DNA of 64,000 bases from Cyanophora paradoxa (GCA_004431415.1 QPMI01000477.1:1-64000), one strand, 5' to 3'; shown: positions 10,460 to 21,673, counted from the first letter of the stretch. Numbers and translations are program-made. Notes: generated from the sequence alone by a model not told the origin.

Positions 10460-11305
10460 ATGGGTGAATATAATCGAGTTCAACTGCCTATATATTCCCT
10501 TGGATCCCCAGCAATGCACTTTCGCCAGCATGAAGTTAATGATGAGGTTCGTGGTTTAGAATCCACAGAGAGACCCAATTCCAATGGTAACTCCTTTGAT
10601 AAGAATTCGATTATTCGAGTTAAAGAACTGAGAGCAGACAAGAATTCAGGTGTGGTTAAAACAACAAGACTTCTTGTCACAAATGCTAACTTCTTCCAAC
10701 CGACAAATGGAGGTCCTGATGCTTACAGTGTTGATCTGAAAGCCCTCGATTTCGATAAGAATTCTGCTGCTGTAACTGTGAGATCAGGTGGAGCATTTAT
10801 TGGTGGTGGTTGCAGAGTTTCAGGTCAGCTTTCATCCTCAATTTCGTATAATGATGTCCCAGATACTCTTGAACAGAATGTTGAAGACCCCCAACGAATT
10901 CGATTATATATACCAGTTGCACAACAGCCACTTATTCAATTTTACCAAGGTTATACTGTCACACTTGAAAACTCTGAATTGATTGAAGGAACCAAAAGAG
11001 TAATGAGAGGGCTGGTCATTCCTTCTGCAATGCTTTCTTTATGTAGAGCCAACAATAACCAGCCAGGTCACAGATACAATTTCAGTGTTCAAGGATATGA
11101 TCATTTCGGCACAGGGTTCTGTGTTTATAATAACAATTTCACCTATGATCTGTTTGTTACAGATATTGGAAAATATACAATTACAGTTATGGGTATCAGA
11201 ACAGATATAGCTGCTGTCTCAGCTCTAAGAGGTGTTACTCCTGATACTCTTTCTCAAACAGGGTTTTACCAGGAACCAGATGTGATTGATGACCCCACCC
11301 CATAA
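10460..11305 (+). CDS. Fibre/spike paralogue 3, distinct head
   Basis: The frame is open from an ATG at 10421, but the ATG at 10460 (MGEYNRVQLPIYSLGSPAM) fits better: it is preceded by TTAGTAAAAGAAGCA, a motif seen before other genes of this element. The stalk module is kept in a diverged form (IIRVKELRADKNSGVVKTTRLLVTN; VRSGGAFIGGGCRVSG). The last 150 residues differ from paralogues 1 and 2 and carry no C1q signature. They instead match paralogue 4 in layout: YIPV, then a hydrophobic strand-rich domain with GYDHFGTGF, ending in a long acidic/proline tail. Likely product about 281 residues. Function in virion attachment is inferred from the family. Confidence 0.65.
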   Translation: MGEYNRVQLPIYSLGSPAMHFRQHEVNDEVRGLESTERPNSNGNSFDKNSIIRVKELRADKNSGVVKTTRLLVTNANFFQPTNGGPDAYSVDLKALDFDKNSAAVTVRSGGAFIGGGCRVSGQLSSSISYNDVPDTLEQNVEDPQRIRLYIPVAQQPLIQFYQGYTVTLENSELIEGTKRVMRGLVIPSAMLSLCRANNNQPGHRYNFSVQGYDHFGTGFCVYNNNFTYDLFVTDIGKYTITVMGIRTDIAAVSALRGVTPDTLSQTGFYQEPDVIDDPTP

Positions 11306-11328
11306 ATTATATATCACTTTAATGTAAA

Positions 11329-12162
11329 ATGGCTGAGCAACCCCCACTTGAACGAATTATTACACCACAGCTATCATTAGCTGCCCCAGCAAACCATGTT
11401 CTGCAGCATGCTACCTTTGATGATGTGGAAGGTCTCCAATCCACAGAGGTCCAACCTACAATGAACACCTTTGGTTCCACCCACAAACTGAGATTACAGG
11501 AACTCAGATGTGATAAAAATAATGGAATAGTTAAGACAACTAAGCTACTTGTCACAAATGCAAACTTTTCTGCTCATTATGGAGACCCAGATAGCTATGG
11601 AGATCCTCTGTCTACTTATTCTTTTGAATCTAGGTCGGGAGCTATTAACTGCAAATCGGGGGGAGCATATATTGGGGATGGTCTTAGGGTTGGTGGGGCT
11701 GTTGGAGCGCCTTTATTTGTGAATGATCAACCCAATCCTATTGATCCCAATACAAGAATTCGAACCTATGTCCCCAGCATGAATGCCCCATACATTATAA
11801 AGATATTCCCCATTGTTGTAAATGAACAAACAGCAGTAGTAGACTCTCTTGTTGAAATTGGTGACCACTACAAGGTAGTTGTGGATATCCCACCAGATGT
11901 ATATGCTGTATGTCAAGTAGAGGGTGGAACTCCTAATTTTGCAGTTGTGATCACCCCATATGATAATTTTGGTATTGCTTATCATGGAGTCAATTTCGGT
12001 TTGGAAGACTATCAGTTTCTGGTGAGAGCCACCAAGTTTGGTATCTACAAGTGTGTATTATATGCTGAGAGAACCGATTTTATTGCAAGGCAGAATACCT
12101 ATGCTGAGTATTATGGCACAAATCGATATTTCCCCATTTTTGGACAGGATAATGCTCCATAA
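11329..12162 (+). CDS. Fibre/spike paralogue 4, distinct head
   Basis: An intact ORF of 277 residues starting at 11329, 23 bases after paralogue 3. The stalk module is again visible (KLRLQELRCDKNNGIVKTTKLLVTN; CKSGGAYIGDGLRVGG). The C-terminal part aligns by eye with paralogue 3 (RTYVPSMNAPYI; TPYDNFGIAYHG; FGIYKCVLYAERTDF). Paralogues 3 and 4 therefore form a second head type, and 1 and 2 a C1q head type. No enzyme motif or membrane segment is visible. By context it is a virion surface protein. Confidence 0.65.
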   Translation: MAEQPPLERIITPQLSLAAPANHVLQHATFDDVEGLQSTEVQPTMNTFGSTHKLRLQELRCDKNNGIVKTTKLLVTNANFSAHYGDPDSYGDPLSTYSFESRSGAINCKSGGAYIGDGLRVGGAVGAPLFVNDQPNPIDPNTRIRTYVPSMNAPYIIKIFPIVVNEQTAVVDSLVEIGDHYKVVVDIPPDVYAVCQVEGGTPNFAVVITPYDNFGIAYHGVNFGLEDYQFLVRATKFGIYKCVLYAERTDFIARQNTYAEYYGTNRYFPIFGQDNAP

Positions 12163-12184
12163 GAATATTGGTTATATATAGAGT

Positions 12185-12456
12185 ATGGATAGTAAAACAA
12201 AAAAGTTTATTGATGCTGCTATGACAGTTCATGGTAAAGATAAATTCGATTACAGTGAGACACATTACATCAAAGCTCAAGAGAAAGTATCTGTGAGATG
12301 TTTGCAGTGTAATAAGGTGATCCTTACCTATCCCTTTAATCATGTGAAAGGGATCAGGTTGCAGGGACTGTAACAAAAGAAAGAGTCAAGCACACAGGAA
12401 AAGAGCTACTTCATCAATCAGAGTAGAGTATAGGGATATTTGCATTAGGTTTGACT
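12185..12456 (+). pseudogene. Small zinc-ribbon/treble-clef protein, frameshifted
   Basis: The ATG at 12185 starts MDSKTKKFIDAAMTVHGKDK, followed by FDYSETHYIKAQEKVSVRCLQC. This is the layout of the treble-clef module (FI-x-A-x-VHG-x-KYDYS-x-V-x-Y) that is common in phage and giant-virus homing-type endonucleases. The first zinc pair is CLQC. A slip near 12355 leads into the second pair, CRDC, in another frame. The reading frame as given stops after 62 residues; allowing the slip gives about 90. No nuclease catalytic motif is seen, so it may be only the DNA-binding module. Confidence 0.55.
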
Positions 12457-12481
12457 AGTTAATTTTTCTAAGGTATTCTTA

Positions 12482-12880
12482 ATGGAGACTAAATACAGAG
12501 GCTTTCATGTTATGCTTGATTACAAGGCTAAATCAGCTATAGCAACAGGTTATGAGCATGTTAGCTTCCTAGGTAATTGGATTATGGGAACCCTTGAACA
12601 AGCAGTATTGAGACAAGGTATTAGGATTGTTCATAAGCATTGTGAGATATTTGATGGCAAACTATCACCTCCTGGTTTTGCATTGGTTCTGCTATTAGAT
12701 GAAAGCCATTGCACAGCTCATTGTTATTCCAATGAAGGCATGTTAGCAATTGATATATTCAGTTGTGGTAAAGAAGCTCAGCATAAAACACAATCAGTAG
12801 CAGATGAGATCGATAAAACAATGAATTTCTTAACATTTGAGAAGACTGAGAGACATAAACATGATAGATTCCCGTTTTGA
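12482..12880 (+). CDS. speD: S-adenosylmethionine decarboxylase, SpeD/prokaryotic type
   Basis: An intact 132-residue ORF, the usual length of class 1 SpeD proenzymes. The core reads PPGFALVLLLDESH at residues 63-76, then AIDIFSCG at 89-96. In SpeD, the Ser of the ESH motif (here S75) becomes the pyruvoyl cofactor after self-cleavage behind Glu74, and the later Cys (C95) acts in processing and catalysis; all are present. His80 is also kept. The segment HTWPE usual after ESH is replaced by HCYSNEG, so substrate preference may differ; some SpeD relatives are now known to decarboxylate other amino acids. The enzyme would supply the aminopropyl donor for spermidine. It is the last gene before the viral right-end repeats. 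Confidence 0.8.
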   Translation: METKYRGFHVMLDYKAKSAIATGYEHVSFLGNWIMGTLEQAVLRQGIRIVHKHCEIFDGKLSPPGFALVLLLDESHCTAHCYSNEGMLAIDIFSCGKEAQHKTQSVADEIDKTMNFLTFEKTERHKHDRFPF

Positions 12881-12941
12881 TGGGTTTCTATAATGATAAA
12901 CAGGGTAATTTACCTTTTTTATTACAATGGCAATCGTTAAA

Positions 12942-12962
12942 AAAGGATATAATATATCCTTT
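12942..12962. terminator. Hairpin downstream of speD
   Basis: Arms AAAGGATATA and TATATCCTTT form a 10-bp stem with a one-base centre, 60 bases beyond the speD stop codon. It may mark a transcript end; AT-rich hairpins play this part in several large DNA viruses. Confidence 0.35.
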
Positions 12963-13367
12963 CCTACAATAGCTTTCTACAATGATTTTCTTTCTACAGT
13001 AGCTTTTGTTACAATAGAATTCTACTGTATGATGTAGCCGAAATATGAATGCACCCTACATTAAGCAATGTCAAGTATTTCGAATACTATTCGATTTCCT
13101 TACAATAACACTCAGCATCTGCCCTAGATTCCCCCTATTACCCTATTATTTAAGTGGACTCAAGGTTGACTCATATTAATCGTAAAAGTAGTAAAAGTAT
13201 ATGGATTTTGTTACGAATTCAATGGGAGGGTTGACTAAGTGGGTTGAGTTGACTCAAATTTCACAGGAAATAACAATGAATCAGAGTATAAATGCATTTT
13301 TTGAATCAACTACACCAACTAACACTGAGATTTTACCAATATATGAGGTCCTTACTGAATATGGTTT

Positions 13368-13460
13368 GTGTGACAGGTGTGACAGGTCTATCCCAAACTT
13401 TTCTATAGCATAAAAATGAACTCTCAAAAGTTTGGGATGGACCTGTCACACCTGTCACAC
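13368..13460. repeat. Long palindrome A
   Basis: A 35-base left arm (13368-13402) and right arm (13426-13460) are reverse complements with one mismatch, around a 23-base AT-rich loop. Each arm carries two spaced copies of TGTGACAGG. Single-strand folding would give a strong hairpin; a replication-origin or regulatory role is inferred. Confidence 0.75.
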
Positions 13461-13564
13461 TCGATTATTTCATTTGTTTATTCAAGTAGAATTACATAGA
13501 TAAACTTCTTACTTATTGTTACTGAGTTTTTCATTATAAAAGAGATCCTTACTGAATATGGTTT

Positions 13565-13583
13565 GTGTGACAGGTGTGACAGG
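13565..13583. repeat. Half copy of the palindrome arm
   Basis: GTGTGACAGGTGTGACAGG appears without its partner arm, followed by sequence that matches the stretch downstream of 13290. It looks like a remnant left by recombination between the flanking direct repeats. Confidence 0.6.
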
Positions 13584-13659
13584 ATGCATTTTGTGAATCA
13601 ACTACACCAACTAACACTGAAATTTTAACATTAAAAGAGATCCTTACTGAATATGGTTT

Positions 13660-13752
13660 GTGTGACAGGTGTGACAGGTCTATCCCAAACTTTTCTATAA
13701 CATAAAAATGAACTATCAAAAGTTTGGGATAGACCTGTCACACCTGTCACAC
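13660..13752. repeat. Long palindrome B
   Basis: Same unit as palindrome A, 292 bases further on: left arm 13660-13694, right arm 13718-13752, here with perfect complementarity. The mismatch present in A is restored in B. The ~75 bases upstream (CAACTACACCAACTAACACTGA and following) are also repeated from 13300, so the whole block is a direct repeat carrying a palindrome. Confidence 0.75.
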
Positions 13753-14004
13753 CCAATTATTTCAAAAATCCTAAGGGTCCCCCCTTAGAATCATTAAAAC
13801 ATGATAATAACATATCAATTTCATGTATAATTACGATTGAATTCAATAAGAGATCGATTTGTTTTATTTAACAAATGAATCTTTTATGGATCTTAATCGA
13901 GTTTAGCGATATATTTCCGATTAAATGAATTAAATTTAATTAAATTTAATCGAGAAAGTACATGAATATAATATCGATTAAATCAATTACCTTTTAGACC
14001 AATC

Positions 14005-14287
14005 ACACATAGTAAAATGCGGAGTTTTAACCAGAGGCAAGATCTAATTGAGATTCAGTTATATTATTCGGAAATATATACAGATTATCGATAGACTCAG
14101 TAAGACTAATCGGAAAATAAGAGAAATTTACGATAAAATATCGAAAAGAATACAAAATAATCGAAATAAATGAATATTCGATAAGATATACACAGATTAT
14201 CGATTGATTGAAATAGAATATACGAGATATATCAACAAAATCAATTAAGATAAGCCGAGGGTTAAAACTCCGCATTTTACTATGTGT
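14005..14287. repeat. 28-bp inverted repeat closing the viral element
   Basis: Perfect 28-base arms, ACACATAGTAAAATGCGGAG... at 14005-14032 and its reverse complement at 14260-14287, with weaker pairing continuing about 20 bases inwards. The right arm ends exactly where host sequence (CACCTCCCC) resumes at 14288. It may be the terminal repeat of the virus with an internal second copy, or a separate 283-bp foldback element at the junction. Confidence 0.7.
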
Positions 14288-16061
14288 CACCTCCCCTTCG
14301 ACGACCCGCCCGGCGTGCGCCCCTACTGTGTCACTATTGATATCCCTGCGGTAGATCTAGACTTGACGACATTGCATTCCGCAGTCGCGGGTGGCTCGGG
14401 ACGTGTCGGGCAACGGCAGGAACGGGACGATAGTGGGCTCCGTCGTCACAAGCTGCCCGCAGACTTTGCCAACTGTCGTCGCACCTACGTGCAGTGAGAT
14501 ATCACCTCTGCTGCCACATTCACTTATATCATATAGCTAGACTCCGTTCTTTCCGCTCATTTCTCTAATTGGCAACTCTGGCGGAGGCGCGCACTTCGGG
14601 GGTGGCGAGAGCTACATCACCCTGCCCTCTTTGCACCTTGGCAATCCGATGTCCTTTGAGTTCTGGTGCGTGTTTCCCTGCTCAGTTCTGGAAACGCGCT
14701 TGTGAAGCCCAACGGACTGAAATTGGGATCAGGATCAAGCTCGGTCAGCGGCAGCAGGACTGGACGCGCGTCTTCGACTTCTCGAACGGCGGGTCATATC
14801 GCGGGAATGTGGTGCGTCGGCTTTTGAACAGCCCCTGCAGCTGGCGACGTCGATGGCGATACTGATTTCGCTGCCCGCCTCCCCTCTGGCCGATCGGCGC
14901 AGCTCATTGTTCTCCGCGCGGTGAGCGCGCAGCTAGCACGCATGCGCAGCTCCGCAGCTGCCGCCGTGGCTGCAGCATCTCCCGTCCGCAAGCGCCTGAT
15001 CATGATCATGATGCACGTCGCTGACAGGACGCCGTCATCTCGAATGCTCCGAGCCCTGACCACCTCTTCCTGATGGTTATGGATCGAGCTCGAACAAATG
15101 ACCCAGTACCCCCGGTTTGCACGTTACTCTTTCTGTGGACCGACTGCGGCGCCGGCCGCGGGCCGGGTCGGGCGGGGCCCATATTAAAAGCACCCTTAAG
15201 CCTGTACATGTGCACGAGATATAGCCGCTGAGCTCTTGAACGGTCCCATGCCACTGATCGCCATCGGCCCGACTCCGCGTCCACAGGAATCACCGGAGGA
15301 GGACCAGGTCCATCTGTACTCGGCGTCCAGCACAGACACTGGTCAGATCGAGGTACGCACGTGCACTTGCAAGAAGCGCGCTTGCCTGCAAGCGTGCAAT
15401 TTCAATTGGATCACCGCTGCGTGCACGCAGGTAGGGCGGTGGTACCACGCGGTGACTGTGCTTGGGGCGGCCGGTGACCTGCACTTCTACCTGACGGACA
15501 GCGTGACGGGCACCCACGTCCACATCACCGACGGGACGCGCACCTCCGGCCCGCAGGGGCAGAACGTGACCATTCTGCCGAGCGGGCCACGCAGCGATAA
15601 TTACATCGGCAGAGTTGCAACACCGGTGCGCGCTTAAGTTTGCAAGAGACGCGCACTTCCGATGCTCGCGATCGTGGATTGCTTCGAGCGCTAGCAATCT
15701 AGCTCGGTTTAAAGTATAGGTTCGATCAGAATGCCGGCGCCCGACTGAGCGCAAACATACGTGCAGGACCCCAAGCTGTACACGCCGACGAACATGCAGC
15801 TGTCCGGTGCGTCCGCCTGTAAACATCTCATTTAAACAAATTTAGAGCCTTTGAGCTATATTCTCAAGTTCGCCTGCGCGTTCGACATGAGGACGCGCCT
15901 GGGGTCGCAACCGCAAATGCATCTATACATGCACATGCTGACTTCGAAACCGCGGCCGGCCGCGGGCGCGTGCAGGCTTTCGGGTGTGGCCGGCGGCGCT
16001 TTCGGCGAGCGAGGTGCAGACGCTGGCGGCGGGTGGAGACATTGGGCGGCAGCCGCTCGTG
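14288..16061 (+). repeat. LamG tandem unit 1 (1774 bp)
   Basis: First of two near-identical units. Differences from unit 2 are scattered single bases and a few small indels, for example GCGTG/GCGCG near 14670 and a 6-base insertion near 17163. Introns are as well conserved as exons, which points to recent duplication or gene conversion. Confidence 0.85.
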
Positions 16062-18144
16062 CACCTCCCCTTCGACGACCCGCCCGGCGTGCGCCCCTAC
16101 TGTGTCACTATTGATATCCCTGCGGTAGATCTAGACTTGACGACATTGCATTCCGCAGTCGCGGGTGGCTCGGGACGTGTCGGGCAACGGCAGGAACGGG
16201 ACGATAGTGGGCTCCGTCGTCACAAGCTGCCCGCAGACTTTGCCAACTGTCGTCGCACCTACGTGCAGTGAGATATCACCTCTGCTGCCACATTCACTTA
16301 TATCATATAGCTAGACTCCGTTCTTTCCGCTCATTTCTCTAATTGGCAACTCTGGCGGAGGCGCGCACTTCGGGGGTGGCGAGAGCTACATCACCCTGCC
16401 CTCTTTGCACCTTGGCAATCCGATGTCCTTTGAGTTCTGGTGCGCGTTTCCCTGCTCAGTTCTGGAAACGCGCTTGTGAAGCCCAACGGACTGAAATTGG
16501 GATCAGGATCAAGCTCGGTCAGCGGCAGCAGGACTGGACGCGCGTCTTCGACTTCTCGAACGGCGGGTCATATCGCGGGAATGTGGTGCGTCGGCTTTTG
16601 AACAGTCCCTGCAGCTGGCGACGTCGATGGCGATACTGATTTCGCTGCCCGCCTCCCTCTGGCCGATCGGCGCAGCTCATTGTTCTCCGCGCGGTGAGCG
16701 CGCAGCTAGCACGCATGCGCAGCTCCGCAGCTGCCGCCGTGGCTGCAGCATCTCCCGTCCGCAAGCGCCTGATCATGATCATGATGCACGTCGCTGACAG
16801 GACGCCGTCATCTCGAATGCTCCGAGCCCTGACCACCTCTTCCTGATGGTTATGGATCGAGCTCGAACAAATGACCCAGTACCCCCGGTTTGCACGTTAC
16901 TCTTTCTGTGGACCGACTGCGGCGCCGGCCGCGGGCCGGGTCGGGCGGGGCCCATATTAAAAGCACCCTTAAGCCTGTACATGTGCACGAGATATAGCCG
17001 CTGAGCTCTTGAACGGTCCCATGCCACTGATCGCCATCGGCCCGACTCCGCGTCCACAGGAATCACCGGAGGAGGACCAGGTCCATCTGTACTCGGCGTC
17101 CAGCACAGACACTGGTCAGATCGAGGTACGCACGTGCACTTGCAAGAAGCGCGCTTGCCTGCAGCTGCAAGCGTGCAATTGCAATTGGATCACCGCTGCG
17201 TGCACGCAGGTGGGGTGGTGGTACCACGCGGTGACTGTGCTTGGGGCGGCCGGTGACCTGCACTTTTACCTGACGGACAGCGTGACGGGCACCCACGTCC
17301 ACATCACCGACGGGACGCGCACCTCCGGCCCGCAGGGGCAGAACGTGACCATTCTGCCGAGCGGGCCACGCAGCGATAATTACATCGGCAGAGTTGCAAC
17401 ACCGGTGCGCGCTTAAGTTTGCAAGAGACGCGCACTTCCGATGCTCGCGATCGTGGATTGCTTCGAGCGCTAGCAATCTAGCTCGGTTTTAGCCATCGGT
17501 TCGATCAGAATGCCGGCGCCCGACTGAGCGCAAACATACGTGCAGGACCCCAAGCTGTACACGCCGACGAACATGCAGCTGTCCGGTGCGCCCGCCTGTA
17601 AACATCTCATTTAAACAGATTTAGAGCTTTTGAGCTCTATTTTCAAAGTTTGCACTGCTTGTTCGACATGAGGACGCGCCTGGGGTCGCAACCGCAAATG
17701 CATCTATACATGCACATGCTGACTTCGAAACCGCGGCCGGCCGCGGGCCGCGGGTGCGTGCAGGCTTTCGGGTGTGGCCGGCGGCGCTTTCGGCGAGCGA
17801 GGTGCAGACGCTGGCGGCGGGTGGAGACATTGGGCGGCAGCCGCTCGTGCACCTCCCCTTCGACGACCCGCCCGGCGTGCGCCCCTACTGTGTCACTATT
17901 GATATCCCTGCGGTAGATCTAGACTTGACGACATTGCATTCCGCAGTCGCGGGTGGCTCGGGACGTGTCGGGCAACGGCAGGAACGGGACGATAGTGGGC
18001 TCCGTCACTACGGGCAGCGGCGATGGCTGTGCGCAAACTCCGTCGAGTTCGTGGCCGGTGGTCACCGCGGGGTACCGCAAGGCTTCGTGGATGTGCGTTC
18101 GGATCCCAGATGCGGGCTGCGGTCATTCTGAGTCAAATGCATGA
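14288..18144 (+). CDS. Secreted ConA/LamG-like repeat protein, 5' end cut by the viral element
   Basis: Exon-like segments repeat in the same order: HLPFDDPPG, then DVSGNGRNGTIVGSV, then AHFGGGESYITLPSLHLGNPMSFEFW, then VGRWYHAVTVLGAAGDLHFYL, then VWPAALSASEVQTLAAGGDIG. This is the course of a concanavalin A-like/LamG jelly-roll domain: an F-D...DxSGNxxxG start, a MSxEFW strand, a WYHxAV strand and a final RVWxxALSxxEV strand. Splice-like GT/GC...AG sites separate the pieces. Copy 1 begins abruptly at 14288 against the viral inverted repeat, so upstream exons lie outside the window or are lost. Copy 3 diverges at about 18013 and ends near 18131-18144. Such proteins are usually extracellular glycan binders. 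Confidence 0.6.
16062..17849 (+). repeat. LamG tandem unit 2 (1788 bp)
   Basis: Second copy of the unit; a third, partial copy starts at 17850 and follows the same sequence for about 163 bases before diverging in the middle of the domain. The joins carry the GGDIGRQPLVHLPFDDPP transition, so the domains read head to tail. Confidence 0.85.
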
Positions 18145-18226
18145 TCATTGTTATACATATGCATCGCAACCTGAAATTATGCAACCATTTTATGTCTTGC
18201 GATTGTTTGCGATTGTGATTACTTTG

Positions 18227-18326
18227 TTTTTTTTTTAAAGATCTACGGCGGGCGTACCCACTCGTAGTACACAACGAGGATACAAGTCACGGTATCAGGA
18301 ATCACGGGGATTCGAAGTACAACGAA
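18227..18326 (-). mobile_element. LINE 3' tail (hairpin plus poly-A), truncated
   Basis: On the minus strand this reads a ~90-base tail ending in the hairpin CTACGAGTGGGTACGCCCGCCGTAG and a poly(A) run. The same tail occurs on the plus strand at 61523-61629. It is a 5'-truncated retrotransposon copy of a family different from the full-length LINE at 43058. Confidence 0.65.
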
Positions 18327-18481
18327 GCGGAAACAGCAGGAACCGAACCCGGAAATCCGGGAGGTCGTAGCACGACCTTGATCCATCATCGCGGAAGATC
18401 CAACAGATTTAGATAATTTATTTTCGTTAAAAATTCATTCATTTACGTACGTATTTCATGATCATTCGAACCGGTTCATTA

Positions 18482-18555
18482 ATTTTGCTTTTTTGTCTTT
18501 ATGCCCCCTGGGCAGCCCCCGCAGTGCTGGTGTCTAGAGACTGTGGCCGGTAAAT
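18482..18555 (+). mobile_element. 3' fragment of the full-length LINE family
   Basis: About 74 bases (GTCTTTATGCCCCCTGGGCAG ... GACTGTGGCCGGTAA) match the reverse complement of 43071-43140, the 3' end of the LINE at 43058-50881. It is severely 5'-truncated and no poly(A) follows. Confidence 0.75.
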
Positions 18556-19407
18556 TGCGGTATGTATACCTACGGGGGGCTCTATATATGTATACCTACG
18601 GGGGGCTCTCTGAGAAAAAGGCTTATTCTAATTTGCGCGCGCATGCACATCCCGTCGACGTCCGCGGCGTTCTATATATATAGCTATATAGCTACGTATA
18701 CCCGGTCGATTTCGACGTCGACGTCGACGTCACTCGAGCTCGCACCGTACGCGTGGCACGTCGCATGCAGTCCGATCCGCCGCCGCAGCGCAGGCGGATC
18801 AATTGCAATCGCGATCGGTGGGGAGCGCCGCGCACACGCATCCGCGGGAGTGTCGAGCGCGAGTCGTACCCCGGGCGGGGGGGGGGGGGGCCAGCTTGCA
18901 ATTGATCATATTGGGGCGCGACTCTAGTGCCGGCTAAGGCCTTACCACAGCCTCTCCGGTCCGCGGCAGGAGCTGATCATGATGAAGTGCAGCAGTTAGC
19001 TGCTGCGCAATTGCAAGAGTGCCGCCGCGCCCGGGTCGCCCGCTGGAATCGTTAACGTCGGGATACGAAAGTGTGAATCTCGGAGGCTGTTCAATCAAAG
19101 AACTCTACACTGTTCGGGCATGGTACAAAGCACGCGAGGGTGCAGCTTAAGCGTACATGGATGGCGGGAGGCCATCGGGAGGGGAGGGATGGGGGGAGGC
19201 CATCGCGGGGAAAAAGAGTGCAGCGGAAAGAAAGCAAAGTGAAAGGTGAAGTGGGTGCCCTGAGCACGTCGCGGCGCCGGGGCTCCTCGAGGCAGATTGG
19301 CGCGGGCTGCTGCGAGGGGGTATGGGTAAGCGAGGGCCGAGGGGCACGCCGGAGGCCCGGAGCCGGGGGAAAGAGATGAAGAAAGCGGGGGAAAAATTGA
19401 TCTCGAC

Positions 19408-19707
19408 GGCCCGGAAATCAGACAACTTCCGCATAATTTTGAATCAAGAGATTTCATATCAGGTCTGTGTTGTGATCATCATATTGGGCCATAGAGCGAA
19501 GAAAAGATAGAACGTTAAGAAGCGCTGCCAGAATCAGAGAATTTCCGCATGATTTTGAATCAAGAGATTTCATATCAGGTCTGTGTAGGGATCATCATTT
19601 AAGGCAGCGCTTCTATCAAAGGAAAACAAAAGCCCCAGGGCCGAGATCAGAGAATTTCCGCATAATTTTGAATCAAGAGATTTCATATCAGGTCTGTGTT
19701 GGGATCA

Positions 19708-19719
<12 letters not shown>
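19408..19719. repeat. Three 66-nt repeats with complementary flanks
   Basis: A conserved core (ATCAGAGAATTTCCGCATAA ... CAGGTCTGTGT ... GATCATCA) occurs three times, at roughly 19417-19481, 19533-19598 and 19645-19711. Copy 2 is bracketed by a perfect 12-bp stem (19518-19529 with 19603-19614), copy 3 by a different 7- to 10-bp stem (19638-19644 with 19713-19719), and copy 1 by a weak 5-bp one. The core is conserved while the stems differ in sequence yet remain paired. Confidence 0.65.

Positions 19720-21673
<1,954 letters not shown>

Larger units (their letters stand above)
12881..14004. other. Viral right-end noncoding region
   Basis: No convincing gene. A 70-codon ORF at 13201-13413 overlaps a palindrome and has no recognisable content. 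The region is AT-rich and contains an A-rich hairpin at 12942-12962, GTTGACTCA-type words around 13160-13260, the large palindromes at 13368-13752, and stretches of ATTTAATTAAATTTAAT and TCGATTAAAT near 13930-13990. Such layouts are common at viral replication origins or genome ends. Confidence 0.5.
18145..19707. other. Intergenic region with LINE remnants and small repeats
   Basis: No gene supported. It holds a LINE 3'-tail hairpin in reverse orientation (18227-18326), a 74-bp LINE 3' fragment (18482-18555), two copies of TATACCTACGGGGGGCTCT near 18560-18610, a CGTCGACGTCGACGTC run near 18715, a 12-G run at 18880, and the 66-nt repeats at 19408-19719. ORFs at 19095-19457 look like chance frames. 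Confidence 0.5.

Noticed and set aside
13201-13413. 70-codon ORF in the viral right-end region
   Set aside because: It runs into palindrome A, has repeated sequence in place of a domain, and its second copy at 13580 does not keep the frame.
13290-13760. CRISPR-like array
   Set aside because: There are only two full repeats, both palindromic, with a repeated rather than unique spacer.
14027-14290. 87-codon minus-strand ORF inside the viral end repeat
   Set aside because: It consists of AT-rich inverted-repeat sequence and spans the host junction.
15290-17476. Long minus-strand ORFs opposite the LamG repeats
   Set aside because: They mirror the plus-strand exons and lack domain features; high GC makes antisense frames open.
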